64,000 bases of DNA, from the NCBI GenBank assembly GCA_003213515.1, contig QCMV01000005.1, positions 30,451 to 94,450 of the forward strand, in the 5' to 3' direction. The translations under genes were made by a program, and so were the position numbers. Every line of letters starts with the position of its first letter. Position 1 is the first letter of the stretch. Positions 53,424 to 64,000 of the stretch are shown here, piece after piece. This DNA is from Pelagibacteraceae bacterium AG-422-N09 (GTDB taxonomy: Bacteria > Pseudomonadota > Alphaproteobacteria > Pelagibacterales > AG-422-B15). The notes beneath the pieces were generated by a model that saw only the letters and a list, made by a program, of their open reading frames with translations, ran no database searches and was not told where the DNA came from.

Positions 53424-54833
53424 ATGCAAAGTTTAGTATACATATTACCTGAAATATTTTTATTTATAGTTGCAACAGTTTTGTTAGTAACCGGCTTGTT
53501 TTTGAAAAATATAAAGCTTATTAACTTGCTTGCTATATTTTCACTTTTAGTCGCAGTTTTCTTAATTTTAAACCAACCCTTTCAATCAGCTTTTCTAAAT
53601 AGTTTTGTCGTAGATGAATTTTCACTAGTACTAAAAGTTATGATACTAATTGGCTCCATTGCTTCATTGATTATGTTTGTATCAAGTAAAGAAGACCTAA
53701 ATATAAATATTTATGAATTTCCAATTTTAATAATTTTCTCAACCATAGGTATGATGGTGATGGTTTCAGCAAATGATTTGCTTGCAATGTTTATAGGATT
53801 AGAGCTTCAATCATTAAGCCTTTACGTTTTAGCGGCTTTGAACAGAAACAGCTTACTGTCATCAGAAGCAGGAATTAAATATTTTATCCTAGGAGCTCTT
53901 TCTTCAGGCTTATTACTTTTTGGAATTTCATATATTTATGGATTTTCAGGAAATACAAACTTTAATCTAATCGCTGTAAATATTAACCCCGAAAGTCTGG
54001 GTTTAATTATTGGTATAGTTTTTGTATTGGCAGGACTAGCTTTTAAAGTGTCAGCAGTTCCTTTCCATATGTGGACGCCCGACGTTTATCAAGGAGCACC
54101 AACTCCGATTACAGGATTCTTCGCCCTTGCTCCAAAAATTGCTGCAATGGGTTTACTTGTTAGATTCTTATTCAATTCATTTGGTGAGATTTATATTGAC
54201 TGGCAACAAATTATTTTTTTTATATCAATCGCATCGATGATGCTCGCTGCCTTTGCTGCCATTGCTCAAACTAATTTAAAGAGACTAATGGCATATAGCT
54301 CAATAGGTCATATTGGATATGCTTTAATAGGTGTGGCCTGTTTTACCGATGAGGGGTTAAGGTCATTATTAATATATTTAATGATTTATTTAATTATGAA
54401 TATTGCTGTTTTTGCTTTTTTACTGTCCTTAAAAAGAAACGATGGATATTTTGAAAGTATTTCAGATTTATCTGGAATGCATAAAAATCATCCTTTAAGG
54501 ACCATGCTAATTGCCTTGATTATGTTTTCTTTAGCTGGCATCCCTCCTTTAGCTGGCTTTTTTGGTAAATTTTATATTTTCGTTGCAGCTATTGAGTCTC
54601 AAATGTTGTTTCTCGCAATCATTGGCGTCATAGCAAGTGTTATCAGTGCATTTTATTATTTAAGGATTGTTAAGATAATGTATTTTGATGAACCTAAAGA
54701 AGAATTTGATGGATCAAGCATCAAATCACTTAATCTACTTTATTATCCTTCATCAATACTAATTATTATTTTCTTTATTTATCCATCGCCAGTAATAAAT
54801 ATTTCTGAATATGCTATTCAATCAATTATTTAA
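53424..54833 (+). CDS. nuoN: NADH-quinone oxidoreductase subunit N
   Basis: PFHMWTPDVYQGAPTPITGF, GLELQSLSLYVLAAL. Confidence 0.98.
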   Translation: MQSLVYILPEIFLFIVATVLLVTGLFLKNIKLINLLAIFSLLVAVFLILNQPFQSAFLNSFVVDEFSLVLKVMILIGSIASLIMFVSSKEDLNINIYEFPILIIFSTIGMMVMVSANDLLAMFIGLELQSLSLYVLAALNRNSLLSSEAGIKYFILGALSSGLLLFGISYIYGFSGNTNFNLIAVNINPESLGLIIGIVFVLAGLAFKVSAVPFHMWTPDVYQGAPTPITGFFALAPKIAAMGLLVRFLFNSFGEIYIDWQQIIFFISIASMMLAAFAAIAQTNLKRLMAYSSIGHIGYALIGVACFTDEGLRSLLIYLMIYLIMNIAVFAFLLSLKRNDGYFESISDLSGMHKNHPLRTMLIALIMFSLAGIPPLAGFFGKFYIFVAAIESQMLFLAIIGVIASVISAFYYLRIVKIMYFDEPKEEFDGSSIKSLNLLYYPSSILIIIFFIYPSPVINISEYAIQSII

Positions 54834-55573
54834 TGTTAGATCAAATTCAATCAGAAGTTATTTTTCATGAAGTAATCGATAGCACAAATTTAGAAGCTAA
54901 AAGATTAATTGAAAATGACAAAATAAAAAAAGCAACTTGGATTATAGCAAATAGACAAACTTCAGGTAAAGGGAGAAACAATAATAAATGGGTTTCAGAG
55001 GTAGGTAATTTTTACGGCTCATGCGTTTTGCCAATTAATTTGGATCACAGAAAGATACCATTTATCTCGTGTATAACTTCTTTGTCTGTATATGATGCAA
55101 TTAAAAATCTTTTACCTAATAATGCCCTTTTAAAAATTAAATGGCCAAACGACATACTATATAATGATGCTAAATTAGCTGGAATATTAATAGAAAATTT
55201 ACTAGGTGAAAGCGCGAGTTTTTCAATAATTGGAATTGGTATTAATTTAAAAAATTCACCAAACATAAATAATCATAAAACTACCTCTATAAAATCTATA
55301 ATAGAAAATGAAGTTATGCCAAAAGATATACTTGGAACATTAGACTCCAATATCAATAATTACTTAAATATTCTTAACAGTGATGATATTTCAGAATTAA
55401 TTGAGTTATATAAAAATAATTGCTGGAAAATGCTAGATCGGGTTCGTTTTTTACAAAATAATATTGAATTTGAAGGCATATTAGATGATATAACTGATAC
55501 ATTTGAGATTCTAATTAGAGTGAATGGAGAGCTTAAGAAATTCAATTCAGGAGAACTGTCATTTAGTTATTAA
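54833..55573 (+). CDS. birA: Biotin--[acetyl-CoA-carboxylase] ligase (no N-terminal HTH)
   Basis: ASGKGRNNNKWVS-type motif, LKIKWPNDILYNDAKLAGILIE. Confidence 0.95.
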   Translation: MLDQIQSEVIFHEVIDSTNLEAKRLIENDKIKKATWIIANRQTSGKGRNNNKWVSEVGNFYGSCVLPINLDHRKIPFISCITSLSVYDAIKNLLPNNALLKIKWPNDILYNDAKLAGILIENLLGESASFSIIGIGINLKNSPNINNHKTTSIKSIIENEVMPKDILGTLDSNINNYLNILNSDDISELIELYKNNCWKMLDRVRFLQNNIEFEGILDDITDTFEILIRVNGELKKFNSGELSFSY

Positions 55574-55575
55574 TC

Positions 55576-56331
55576 ATGAAGGTTTTAGTTGATATAGGAA
55601 ATACAAATGTATTAATGGGGAAATATGACAATTCGAGATTAATTGATCAAGTACGACTTGAAACTTACACAGTTATAAGTTCACCAGATGATATATTGAA
55701 ATCATTAAGTATTTTTTTAGCTGATGTAGAATATGTTTTAATATCGGGTGTCGTACCACAAGCTCAAAAAAATTTACGAATTTTGATCTCAAAAAATTTT
55801 GAAAATCTATCAATTAGAGAATTAAATACTTCTGACTTAGAGGCATTTATAAAATTCAATGTTATCAACCCAGCTGAAGTTGGAGATGACAGGATCATTA
55901 ACTCAATAGCGGCTATAGATAAGTATGAACCTCCTTTTATAATTGTAGATTTTGGGACAGCCACCACGTTAGATGTTGTAGATAAGAGCGGTGCATATTC
56001 TGGAGGGTTAATTTGTCCTGGTGTCAACTTATCAATAAAGTCACTGTCAGATGGTGCTGCGTTATTGCCACTTATAACTTTTAAAAAGCCTGAAACATTA
56101 ATTGGTAAACATACAATTGCCGCAATGGAGTCGGGTATTTATTGGGGGTATATTAGTTTAATCGAGGGCTTGATTGAGAGATTGAAAAGGTCTCACGAGT
56201 GCTCTAACGCAAAAGCTATAGCAACTGGAGGTTTATCAAAACTATTTGAAAATGACCTTAAATGCATTAACTATTTCGAAAGAGATCTTACTCTTGAAGG
56301 TCTTTTAATCGTAAGCAATAAATTACAATGA
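55576..56331 (+). CDS. coaX: Type III pantothenate kinase
   Basis: VDIGNTNVLMG, VGDDRIINSIAA, VDFGTATTLDVV. Confidence 0.97.
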   Translation: MKVLVDIGNTNVLMGKYDNSRLIDQVRLETYTVISSPDDILKSLSIFLADVEYVLISGVVPQAQKNLRILISKNFENLSIRELNTSDLEAFIKFNVINPAEVGDDRIINSIAAIDKYEPPFIIVDFGTATTLDVVDKSGAYSGGLICPGVNLSIKSLSDGAALLPLITFKKPETLIGKHTIAAMESGIYWGYISLIEGLIERLKRSHECSNAKAIATGGLSKLFENDLKCINYFERDLTLEGLLIVSNKLQ

Positions 56332-57995
56332 GCAAAGGTGATAGATTAGTATTTCTGCCTTTAGGAGGCACTGGTGAAATTGGGATGAACATGAATCTCT
56401 ATGGATACGGTAAAGAGATTGATGACATGAAATGGCTAATTGTTGATGTTGGTATCACATTTGGAGATGAGACCACACCAGGTGTAGACATCATTTTACC
56501 TGATCATGATTTTATAAAGGAAAGAAAAGATAATTTATCTGGAATTATAATAACTCATGCTCATGAAGATCATGTTGGTGGTCTTGCATATCTTTGGCCA
56601 GATTTAAAATGTCCTATTTATGCAACTCCATTTACAGCTTCAATAATAAGACTAAAATTTGAAGAAAGAGGATTGGATCATGAAGGTTATTTGAATGTAA
56701 TAGATCTGTCTTCTGAAATACAAATAAAACCCTTTGATATAAAATTTCAAACTCTGACGCACTCAATACCAGAGCCAAATTCACTTATCATAAAAACAAA
56801 GCTAGGGAATATATATCATACTGGTGACTGGAAAATTGATGATGATCCAGTTGTAGGAAAAGCTATTGACTTTAACGAACTCAAATCAAACACAAAAAAT
56901 ATTCTTGCAATGGTCTGTGATTCAACAAACGTCTTAACAAAAGGGAGATCCGGATCAGAATCAGAAGTTAAAAATAATTTAACTGAAGTTATAAAAGGGA
57001 TAAAGAATAGAGTTTTTGTAACATCTTTTGCTTCAAATGTAGCAAGACTTGAAACAATTGCCCACGCAGCAAAGGAAACAAATAGATCTTTAGTCGTATT
57101 AGGCAGATCTATGCATCGCATGATAAGTGTTGCAAGACAAAATGGTATTCTTAATGATATAGATGTTGTCTTATCTGAAAAGGAAGCAGTTAAAAAAAAG
57201 AGGGAAGAAGTTTTGTACCTTTGTACAGGCAGTCAAGGTGAACCAAGGGGTGCAATGATGCGAATTGCAAATCAAGATTTTCCTCATGTTGATATTGATT
57301 TAGATGATACCATTATTTTTTCATCAAAAATTATACCTGGCAATGAAAAGAAAATTTACCAGTTGTTTAATCGACTCTCAGAGTTAGGTGCAAATGTTAT
57401 AACTGAGTATGATGAAAATATACATGTCTCGGGTCATCCATGTTTAGATGAAATGGTTGATATGTATGAAAATATTAAACCCGCAATTTCAGTTCCAGTT
57501 CACGGAGAACACAGACACTTAAAAAGACATTCAAATCTTGCGAAGGAAATGGGTGTAAAGTTCCCAATGCTAATTTCTAATGGAGATATATTACAAATTG
57601 CTCCTGGATCGCCATACGTGGTTGATCAGTGTGACTCTGGCAGACAGTACTTTGATGGAAATAGATTAGTAAAAAGTGAAAGCAGTCATATTAGAGATAG
57701 AAAAAGAATGGCTTATAATGGCGTATTGAATGTTACATGTATAATTGATCAAAAAATGAATTTAAAAGAAAACCCATTGATTATTAGCAGTGGCATAGTA
57801 AGCGATCAAGAATATGAGAATGATGAGATGGTATATTTATTAGAAGAGGAAATTTATAAATTTTTTGAGGATAAGACAAATTTATCAAAAAAAGAAAAAA
57901 AACTATATCAAAAGCTCGAGACATTATCGCGAAATTTTGTTTTCAAGCATACTCGTAAAAAACCTTTGACAAACATAAGTATTGTTCATATTTAA
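56328..57995 (+). CDS. rnj: Ribonuclease J family metallo-beta-lactamase
   Basis: ITHAHEDHVGGLAYLW, GTGEIGMNMNLYGYG, HVSGHPCLDEM, PVHGEHRHLKRH. Confidence 0.96.
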   Translation: MSKGDRLVFLPLGGTGEIGMNMNLYGYGKEIDDMKWLIVDVGITFGDETTPGVDIILPDHDFIKERKDNLSGIIITHAHEDHVGGLAYLWPDLKCPIYATPFTASIIRLKFEERGLDHEGYLNVIDLSSEIQIKPFDIKFQTLTHSIPEPNSLIIKTKLGNIYHTGDWKIDDDPVVGKAIDFNELKSNTKNILAMVCDSTNVLTKGRSGSESEVKNNLTEVIKGIKNRVFVTSFASNVARLETIAHAAKETNRSLVVLGRSMHRMISVARQNGILNDIDVVLSEKEAVKKKREEVLYLCTGSQGEPRGAMMRIANQDFPHVDIDLDDTIIFSSKIIPGNEKKIYQLFNRLSELGANVITEYDENIHVSGHPCLDEMVDMYENIKPAISVPVHGEHRHLKRHSNLAKEMGVKFPMLISNGDILQIAPGSPYVVDQCDSGRQYFDGNRLVKSESSHIRDRKRMAYNGVLNVTCIIDQKMNLKENPLIISSGIVSDQEYENDEMVYLLEEEIYKFFEDKTNLSKKEKKLYQKLETLSRNFVFKHTRKKPLTNISIVHI

Positions 57996-58000
57996 TTAGT

Positions 58001-58405
58001 ATGATTGGAAAATTAAATCACATTGCTATTGCGGTACCAAATATAAAAGAAGCTGCTGATCAATATAAAAATATTTTTGGTGCAAAGGTTTCTGATCCTG
58101 TTGAACAACCCGATCATGGTGTAACAACAGTATTCATAGATTTAGGTAATACAAAAATAGAATTGCTAGAGGTTCTAGGTGAGGGGTCTCCAATTCAAAA
58201 CTTTATTGATAAAAATCCAAAAGGTGGAATGCATCATATTTGCCTAGAAGTTAATGACATTAATACTGCTATAGATAAATTAAACACTCATGAAGTATCA
58301 ATAACTGGTACTGGTAAACCAAAAATTGGCGCTCACGGTAAACCAGTAGTTTTTCTTCATCCAAAAAGCTGTAACGGAACACTCATAGAGTTAGAAGAAG
58401 TATAA
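58001..58405 (+). CDS. mce: Methylmalonyl-CoA epimerase
   Basis: LNHIAIAVPNIKEAA, GMHHICLEVNDI, VVFLHPKSCNGTLIELEE. Confidence 0.95.
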   Translation: MIGKLNHIAIAVPNIKEAADQYKNIFGAKVSDPVEQPDHGVTTVFIDLGNTKIELLEVLGEGSPIQNFIDKNPKGGMHHICLEVNDINTAIDKLNTHEVSITGTGKPKIGAHGKPVVFLHPKSCNGTLIELEEV

Positions 58406-58406
58406 T

Positions 58407-58676
58407 TTGGGTATAACGGGCTCAATTATCATTTTTTTATTAATTTGGTGGTTAATTTTTTTCATATCACTCCCAATTAATATAAAAAAAAGCAGGTCAG
58501 GAAACTATATAGAAGGAGAAGATCCTGGAGCGCCTAATAATCCACAATTATTTAGAAAATTCTTAATTACAACAGTTGTCTCAATAGTCATCTGGTTTAT
58601 CATATATAGTTTTCTAAATAATGAAGGCTTTCTGATGTATATCTTAAAGCTTTTTTACATAAATGAAGTTATCTAA
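58407..58676 (+). CDS. DUF1467-family small membrane protein (TTG start)
   Basis: [11 protein letters not shown]...[20 protein letters not shown]. Confidence 0.85.
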   Translation: MGITGSIIIFLLIWWLIFFISLPINIKKSRSGNYIEGEDPGAPNNPQLFRKFLITTVVSIVIWFIIYSFLNNEGFLMYILKLFYINEVI

Positions 58677-59988
58677 TTATTTTCTACCTGTATTAAAAGA
58701 GTCTCCAAGTGAAGCAGAAATTGTTTCTCATAAACTTATGCTCCGCTCTGGTATGATCAGTCAATCAAGTTCCGGGATTTACTCTTGGCTGCCTCTTGGG
58801 TTAAAGGTTTTAAAAAAAATCGAAAATATTGTCAGAGATGAACAGAATAAGGCGGGGGTTAATGAAATACTAATGCCAACTATTCAACCCGCAGATTTAT
58901 GGAAAGAAAGTGGACGATATGAAGATTATGGAAAAGAAATGTTAAGAATTAATGATCGTCAAGAAAGAGAAATGCTTTATGGCCCGACAAACGAAGAGCA
59001 AATAACAGATATATTTAGAAGAAATGTTAAATCTTATAAAGAGCTTCCAATGCTGCTCTACCATATACAGTGGAAATTTAGAGATGAATTAAGGCCAAGA
59101 TTTGGAGTAATGAGAGGTAGGGAATTTTTAATGAAAGATGCTTACTCTTTCGATATTGATGCAGCGTCATCAGAAGATACTTATAATCGTTTTTTTATTT
59201 GTTATTTAAAAACATTTGCAAGATTAGGTCTCAAAGCAATACCTATGGCTGCTGATACAGGACCCATTGGAGGAGATCTCTCGCATGAATTCATAATTAT
59301 TTCTAATACTGGGGAAAGTGATATTTATTTTGATAATAATATACTAAATGAAGGAAATAAGATTTCTGACATTAGCTATGATGACGACCTAAATTCAATT
59401 GTTGAAAAATTTAAAAGTTATTACTCTGCTTCAGATGAGAAACATGACAAGACTAAATTTGATGAAATAGTTCAAAAAGAAAAACAAATGAATTCAAAAG
59501 GAATTGAAGTGGGTCACATATTCCATTTTGGAACAAAATATTCGAATTCAATGAAGGCAAATGTTTTAGATTCTGATGGAAAAGAAAAAACGGTACACAT
59601 GGGATCGTATGGAATAGGAATTTCACGTCTAGTGGGCGCTATAATAGAATCCTCTCATGATGAAAGTGGAATAATATGGCCTGATGCGGTGTCACCATTT
59701 ACACTTGGTGTTATAAATTTGAAACCAAAAGATGATGAACTATCCACAATTGCTAATAAAATTTACAATCAAATTAATGATAAATCTGAGGTTTTATTTG
59801 ATGATAAAAATGATAATGCAGGAGTAAAATTTTCTAGAATGGATTTAATAGGTTTACCGCATCAAATTATAATAGGAACCAAAGCTGTGTCTGAGGGTAT
59901 AGTTGAGTATAAAAATAGAAAAAGTGGAAAAACAGAATTCATTAACCTAGATAAATTAGGTAAGTTTCTAAAAGAAATGAACGTTTAA
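58663..59988 (+). CDS. proS: Prolyl-tRNA synthetase (short alphaproteobacterial form)
   Basis: [56 protein letters not shown]. Confidence 0.97.
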   Translation: MKLSNYFLPVLKESPSEAEIVSHKLMLRSGMISQSSSGIYSWLPLGLKVLKKIENIVRDEQNKAGVNEILMPTIQPADLWKESGRYEDYGKEMLRINDRQEREMLYGPTNEEQITDIFRRNVKSYKELPMLLYHIQWKFRDELRPRFGVMRGREFLMKDAYSFDIDAASSEDTYNRFFICYLKTFARLGLKAIPMAADTGPIGGDLSHEFIIISNTGESDIYFDNNILNEGNKISDISYDDDLNSIVEKFKSYYSASDEKHDKTKFDEIVQKEKQMNSKGIEVGHIFHFGTKYSNSMKANVLDSDGKEKTVHMGSYGIGISRLVGAIIESSHDESGIIWPDAVSPFTLGVINLKPKDDELSTIANKIYNQINDKSEVLFDDKNDNAGVKFSRMDLIGLPHQIIIGTKAVSEGIVEYKNRKSGKTEFINLDKLGKFLKEMNV

Positions 59989-59993
59989 ATAAA

Positions 59994-61217
59994 GTGCCAT
60001 TTAATTATTTTGAGAGATTTATAGCTTTTAGGTACCTGGTTCCTTTGAGAAAAGGCGGGTTGTTATCAGTCATTTCATGGCTTTCATTTGTTGGGATTTG
60101 TATTGGCGTTGCAACATTAATAATTGTGATGTCTGTAATGAATGGTTTTCATGATGAACTAAAAAAAAGAATTATTGGTTTCAATGGCCATATTTATATT
60201 AAAAATATAGAGCCATACTTTGAGAATGATAAAAGCCTTTCTGAAATTACGGAAATACTATTTATTGATAAAAATATATCTATTCAAGCCTTAATAAGTT
60301 CAGCTAATAAGAGCAATGGAATAATTATCAAATCGATCAACGAAGAGAATTTTAAATTTTACGAATTTGTTAATAATCTGAATAATGATAATCTTCTTAC
60401 TCCTAATTCAATAATATTAGGTGAAGAACTAGCTTTTTCTTTAGGTGTATTACCTGGCGACGAAATAAAAGTCACTTCTTCTTCAATGATTTCTACTCCA
60501 TTAGGTCAAATCCCAAGATCTTATAAAATGAAAGTATCGGCCACATTTAGTTCTGGTATGAGTGAATATGACAAAAATTTTGCATTTACTTCACTTGCAA
60601 ATGTTCAAAAATTCTTGAGTCTCAATAATGAGATATCAACCATTGAGATACATTTAAAAGATATCAATGATGTAGAAAAAGTTAAGAGTGATTTACTTAA
60701 AATTTATAATGACGATTATTTAGTAAAAGATTGGATTGATCTAAACAGTTCTTTTTGGGAAGTGTTGGCAACGGAGCGTGAATTAATGTTCTTTGTATTA
60801 TCACTTATTATCATAATTGCTGCATTTAATATTGTCACAAGCCTGTTTATTTTAGTACAAAATAAAAATAGAGAAATAGCAGTGCTTAAAACAATTGGTA
60901 GCAGTGATAGTTCAATTTTAAGAATATTTTTGCTAGTCGGCACTTTTATCGGGTTTAGTGGAACGATCATAGGTTCTATTCTTGGAATACTTTTTACAAT
61001 AAATATTGATACAATAAGAAATTTACTAAATTCAACATTCAATTTAAATTTATTTCCATCTGAGTTTTATTATCTTGATAAAATGCCAACCAGTATTGAT
61101 TTGATTCAAATTATATTAATCATTTTCTTTTCATTAATTATATCAATGATAGCGACTGTATATCCAGCCTATAAAGCTTCTAAGACAGAAATTAGAGGAA
61201 TATTAAATAATGTCTGA
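59994..61217 (+). CDS. Lipoprotein-releasing ABC transporter permease LolC/E
   Basis: FIAFRYLVPLRKGGLLSVISWLSFVGICIGVATLIIVMSVMNGF (GTG/ATG start ambiguous). Confidence 0.94.
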   Translation: MPFNYFERFIAFRYLVPLRKGGLLSVISWLSFVGICIGVATLIIVMSVMNGFHDELKKRIIGFNGHIYIKNIEPYFENDKSLSEITEILFIDKNISIQALISSANKSNGIIIKSINEENFKFYEFVNNLNNDNLLTPNSIILGEELAFSLGVLPGDEIKVTSSSMISTPLGQIPRSYKMKVSATFSSGMSEYDKNFAFTSLANVQKFLSLNNEISTIEIHLKDINDVEKVKSDLLKIYNDDYLVKDWIDLNSSFWEVLATERELMFFVLSLIIIIAAFNIVTSLFILVQNKNREIAVLKTIGSSDSSILRIFLLVGTFIGFSGTIIGSILGILFTINIDTIRNLLNSTFNLNLFPSEFYYLDKMPTSIDLIQIILIIFFSLIISMIATVYPAYKASKTEIRGILNNV

Positions 61218-61866
61218 ATCAAATCTAATTTTAAAAAACATTTCAAAATCTTACTATCAAGCTAATAATAACTTATCTATTTTAAAAAATATTTCTCTAG
61301 AAATTAAAAGTGGTGATTTTATTGCAGTTACAGGTCCCTCAGGTTCTGGAAAAACTACCTTACTTAACTTAGTAGGGTTACTCGACACATCCGACGAAGG
61401 CACTATCTCATTCAATGGTAAGGATCTCACGAATTTAAATAGTGAACAGAAGAATAAATTTAGAAGGAATAATTACGGATTTATTTATCAAAACTATAAC
61501 TTATTGGAAAATTTTAATGCAATAGAAAATGTTGCATTACCGCTAATCTTAAATGGGTACAGTAAGGATGAGGCAACACATAGGGCTGAAAATATAATGA
61601 AGGTATTTATGATTGATGATAGATCTTTACATTTTCCAAATTCATTGTCAGGAGGGGAGCAGCAGAGAGTAGCAATATCAAGAGCTTTAGTAAATAATCC
61701 AAAATTTATAATTGCCGATGAGCCAACTGGCAATTTAGACAGTAAGAATTCTGATTTGGTGTTTAATTATTTAAAAAACTACGTCGAATCAGAAAATATG
61801 ACACTAATTATAGCTACTCATGATGAGGAGTTGGCATCTAATGCAAATAAAAGGATAAATTTATAA
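61210..61866 (+). CDS. lolD: Lipoprotein-releasing ABC transporter ATP-binding protein
   Basis: GPSGSGKTTLLNLVGLLD, LSGGEQQRVAISRALVNNP. Confidence 0.94.
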   Translation: MSESNLILKNISKSYYQANNNLSILKNISLEIKSGDFIAVTGPSGSGKTTLLNLVGLLDTSDEGTISFNGKDLTNLNSEQKNKFRRNNYGFIYQNYNLLENFNAIENVALPLILNGYSKDEATHRAENIMKVFMIDDRSLHFPNSLSGGEQQRVAISRALVNNPKFIIADEPTGNLDSKNSDLVFNYLKNYVESENMTLIIATHDEELASNANKRINL

Positions 61867-64000
61867 GTGAGCGACTTTATTCATTTAACAAATAAGACAG
61901 AATACTCATTATCAGAAGGTGCTTTACCTATAGCGCGCATATCAGAACTTTGTCAGGCCTTTAAAATGCCGGCTGTAGGCATTACTGACACGAATAATAT
62001 GTTTGGAGCTTTGGAATTTAGTGAGAAAGTATCAAGTGTTGGAGTTCAGCCTATAATAGGATGTAATTTAAAAATCAAAACACCTAAAAACTATCTTCAT
62101 GAAAATATTGAAGATGAAGATCTTCATTTCTTTCTTAATATATTCTCTAAAAATGAGGTTGGCTATAAGAATTTATTAAATGTTATTTCAAGCGCATACA
62201 TGAATCATAAAGAAAATGCTTATGTAGATATTGAACAGTTGTATAAAAATAAAGAAGGCCTATTAGTCCTTTCAGGTGGAAATAACTCTATCTTAAGATA
62301 TTCAAATGGTAATAACATTACCTCACAATCTGCATCATTTGTTGCTGACTTTAAAAAAGAATTTGTTGATAATTTTTACATAGAAATTCAAAGAATAGAA
62401 GGAAATAATTATAGAATTGATGAAGAAGTAATTCTTAATTTGGCTTACGATAATAATATTCCAGTTGTTGCAACTAACGATGTTTACTTTGAGGGACCTG
62501 ATCATTTTGAAGCACATGATGCCCTAATGTGTATTGAGAAAAAGCTTTTTGTTTCTCAAAAAGACAGAAAAAGGCTATCAAAAAATCACTATTTTAAGTC
62601 TCAAATCGAAATGCAAGAAGTGTTTTCAGATATTCCGGAGGCATTACTTAACACAATTGAGATTGCACAAAGGTGCTCTCATCGACCAAAAATAAAAATG
62701 CCAGTGCTTCCATCTTACGATAATGACGATAGTCAAGAAAAAAAATTATTAAGAGAACTATCTTGCAAAGGCCTTGAGCAAAATCTCGCTCAAAAATTTT
62801 CGATTGAACAAATAGATAATAATTCAAAATTAAACATAAAAAAGGAGTATGAGGAACGATTAGAAAAAGAGCTAAAAATAATTATAGATATGAAATATGA
62901 AGGATATTTTTTAATTGTTTCGGATTTTATAAGATGGGCAAAAGACAATGATATACCGGTTGGTCCTGGAAGAGGGTCAGGGGCAGGTTCCCTGGTTGCC
63001 TGGTGTTTGAAAATCACTGATCTAGATCCAATTAAATTTGGTTTAATTTTTGAGAGATTTTTAAATCCAGAGAGAGTTTCTTTGCCTGATTTTGATATCG
63101 ATTTTTGTCGTGATGGTAGAGATCGTGTACTCGATTATGTGCATCAAAAGTATGGGAATAACCATGTTGCTCAGATAATTACTTTTGGAAAATTACAAGC
63201 TCGAGCAGTAATTAGAGATGTAGGAAGAGTTCTTGGCATTCCATATGGTCAAGTAGATTATCTTTGTAAATTGATGCCTTTTGATCCTTCAAGACCTATG
63301 ACATTGCAACAATACATAGATGAAGAGCCGCGATTAAAAGAGGAGGCAGGTAAAGATGATAAAATTGCAAAGTTATTAGATATATCTCTAAAATTAGAAG
63401 GTCTCAAAAGACATGCATCAATTCATGCAGCTGGGGTAGTCATTTCAAAAGAGGAAGTATTTAAAGATGTCCCAATATACAGTGACCCAGATTCAAATAT
63501 TTTTCTTACTCAATTTGATATGAAATGGGTTGAAAATGCTGGTTTAGTAAAATTTGATTTTTTAGGTCTCAAGACACTTACGCTAATTGATAATTGTACA
63601 AAATTAGTAAAGTTAAGTAATCCTGATTTTAATATTGATAACATAAAATTAAATGATCAAGGTACTTATGATTTGTTAAGTACTGGTGAAACAACAGGCA
63701 TTTTCCAGTTAGAGAGTGCGGGTATGAAGGATACTCTGAAGCAACTTCAACCAGATAAATTTGAAGATATTATTGCAATTGTTGCACTTTATAGACCTGG
63801 TCCTATGGCTAATATTCCAAGCTATATAGAAAGAAAGCACGGCAGAGAAAAACCTGACTACATTCATCCTTTATTAGAAGACTTATTAAAAGAAACTTAT
63901 GGAGTGGTAATTTATCAAGAGCAGGTTATGGGGGTAGCTAGAGAGCTATCAGGATACTCAGATGGTGAGGCAGATTTACTAAGAAGAGCAATGGGAAAAA
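61867..64000 (+). CDS. dnaE: DNA polymerase III subunit alpha, N-terminal part (GTG start; truncated by window end)
   Basis: VSDFIHLTNKTEYSLSEGALPIARISELC..., VGPGRGSGAGSLVAWCL, LPDFDIDFCRDGRDRVLDYV; open to 64000. Confidence 0.95.
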   Translation, partial: MSDFIHLTNKTEYSLSEGALPIARISELCQAFKMPAVGITDTNNMFGALEFSEKVSSVGVQPIIGCNLKIKTPKNYLHENIEDEDLHFFLNIFSKNEVGYKNLLNVISSAYMNHKENAYVDIEQLYKNKEGLLVLSGGNNSILRYSNGNNITSQSASFVADFKKEFVDNFYIEIQRIEGNNYRIDEEVILNLAYDNNIPVVATNDVYFEGPDHFEAHDALMCIEKKLFVSQKDRKRLSKNHYFKSQIEMQEVFSDIPEALLNTIEIAQRCSHRPKIKMPVLPSYDNDDSQEKKLLRELSCKGLEQNLAQKFSIEQIDNNSKLNIKKEYEERLEKELKIIIDMKYEGYFLIVSDFIRWAKDNDIPVGPGRGSGAGSLVAWCLKITDLDPIKFGLIFERFLNPERVSLPDFDIDFCRDGRDRVLDYVHQKYGNNHVAQIITFGKLQARAVIRDVGRVLGIPYGQVDYLCKLMPFDPSRPMTLQQYIDEEPRLKEEAGKDDKIAKLLDISLKLEGLKRHASIHAAGVVISKEEVFKDVPIYSDPDSNIFLTQFDMKWVENAGLVKFDFLGLKTLTLIDNCTKLVKLSNPDFNIDNIKLNDQGTYDLLSTGETTGIFQLESAGMKDTLKQLQPDKFEDIIAIVALYRPGPMANIPSYIERKHGREKPDYIHPLLEDLLKETYGVVIYQEQVMGVARELSGYSDGEADLLRRAMGK

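Noticed and set aside
58407-58676. Small membrane ORF between mce and proS as a novel gene
   Set aside because: Matches the DUF1467 family, commonly located next to mce and proS in Alphaproteobacteria.

Overview
AT-rich, tightly packed chromosomal window that looks alphaproteobacterial and streamlined/marine-like (inference from gene content and order). Most of it is conserved core genome: secF (partial), uvrA, ssb, gyrA, coaD, ppi, queA, tgt, parE, a PII-GSII-GSI nitrogen operon, nnrD, tig-clpP-clpX-lon-hup, a complete nuoA-N operon, birA-coaX-rnj, proS, lolC/E-lolD and dnaE (partial). tRNA-Leu(UAG), tRNA-Val(UAC) and tRNA-Asp(GUC) are present. No rRNA, transposase, integrase or CRISPR was seen. 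The most notable accessory signals are two small integrase-less cargo segments, each bounded by an intact tRNA gene and a tRNA fragment: (1) a 92-bp direct repeat (tRNA-Leu promoter plus 5' half) flanking a MORN-repeat gene cluster at about 25.4-28.0 kb, where one gene encodes a MORN lipoprotein apparently fused to a TolA-like C-terminal domain; (2) a 31-bp duplicate of the tRNA-Asp 3' end at 36511-36541, which with the intact tRNA-Asp brackets a single secreted ceramidase-like gene. Other observations are a pair of compensating homopolymer frameshifts scrambling the LPGKLADC motif of parE, a roughly 150-aa insertion in NuoG, a shortened PII T-loop, and a G8 tract at the hup ribosome-binding site.
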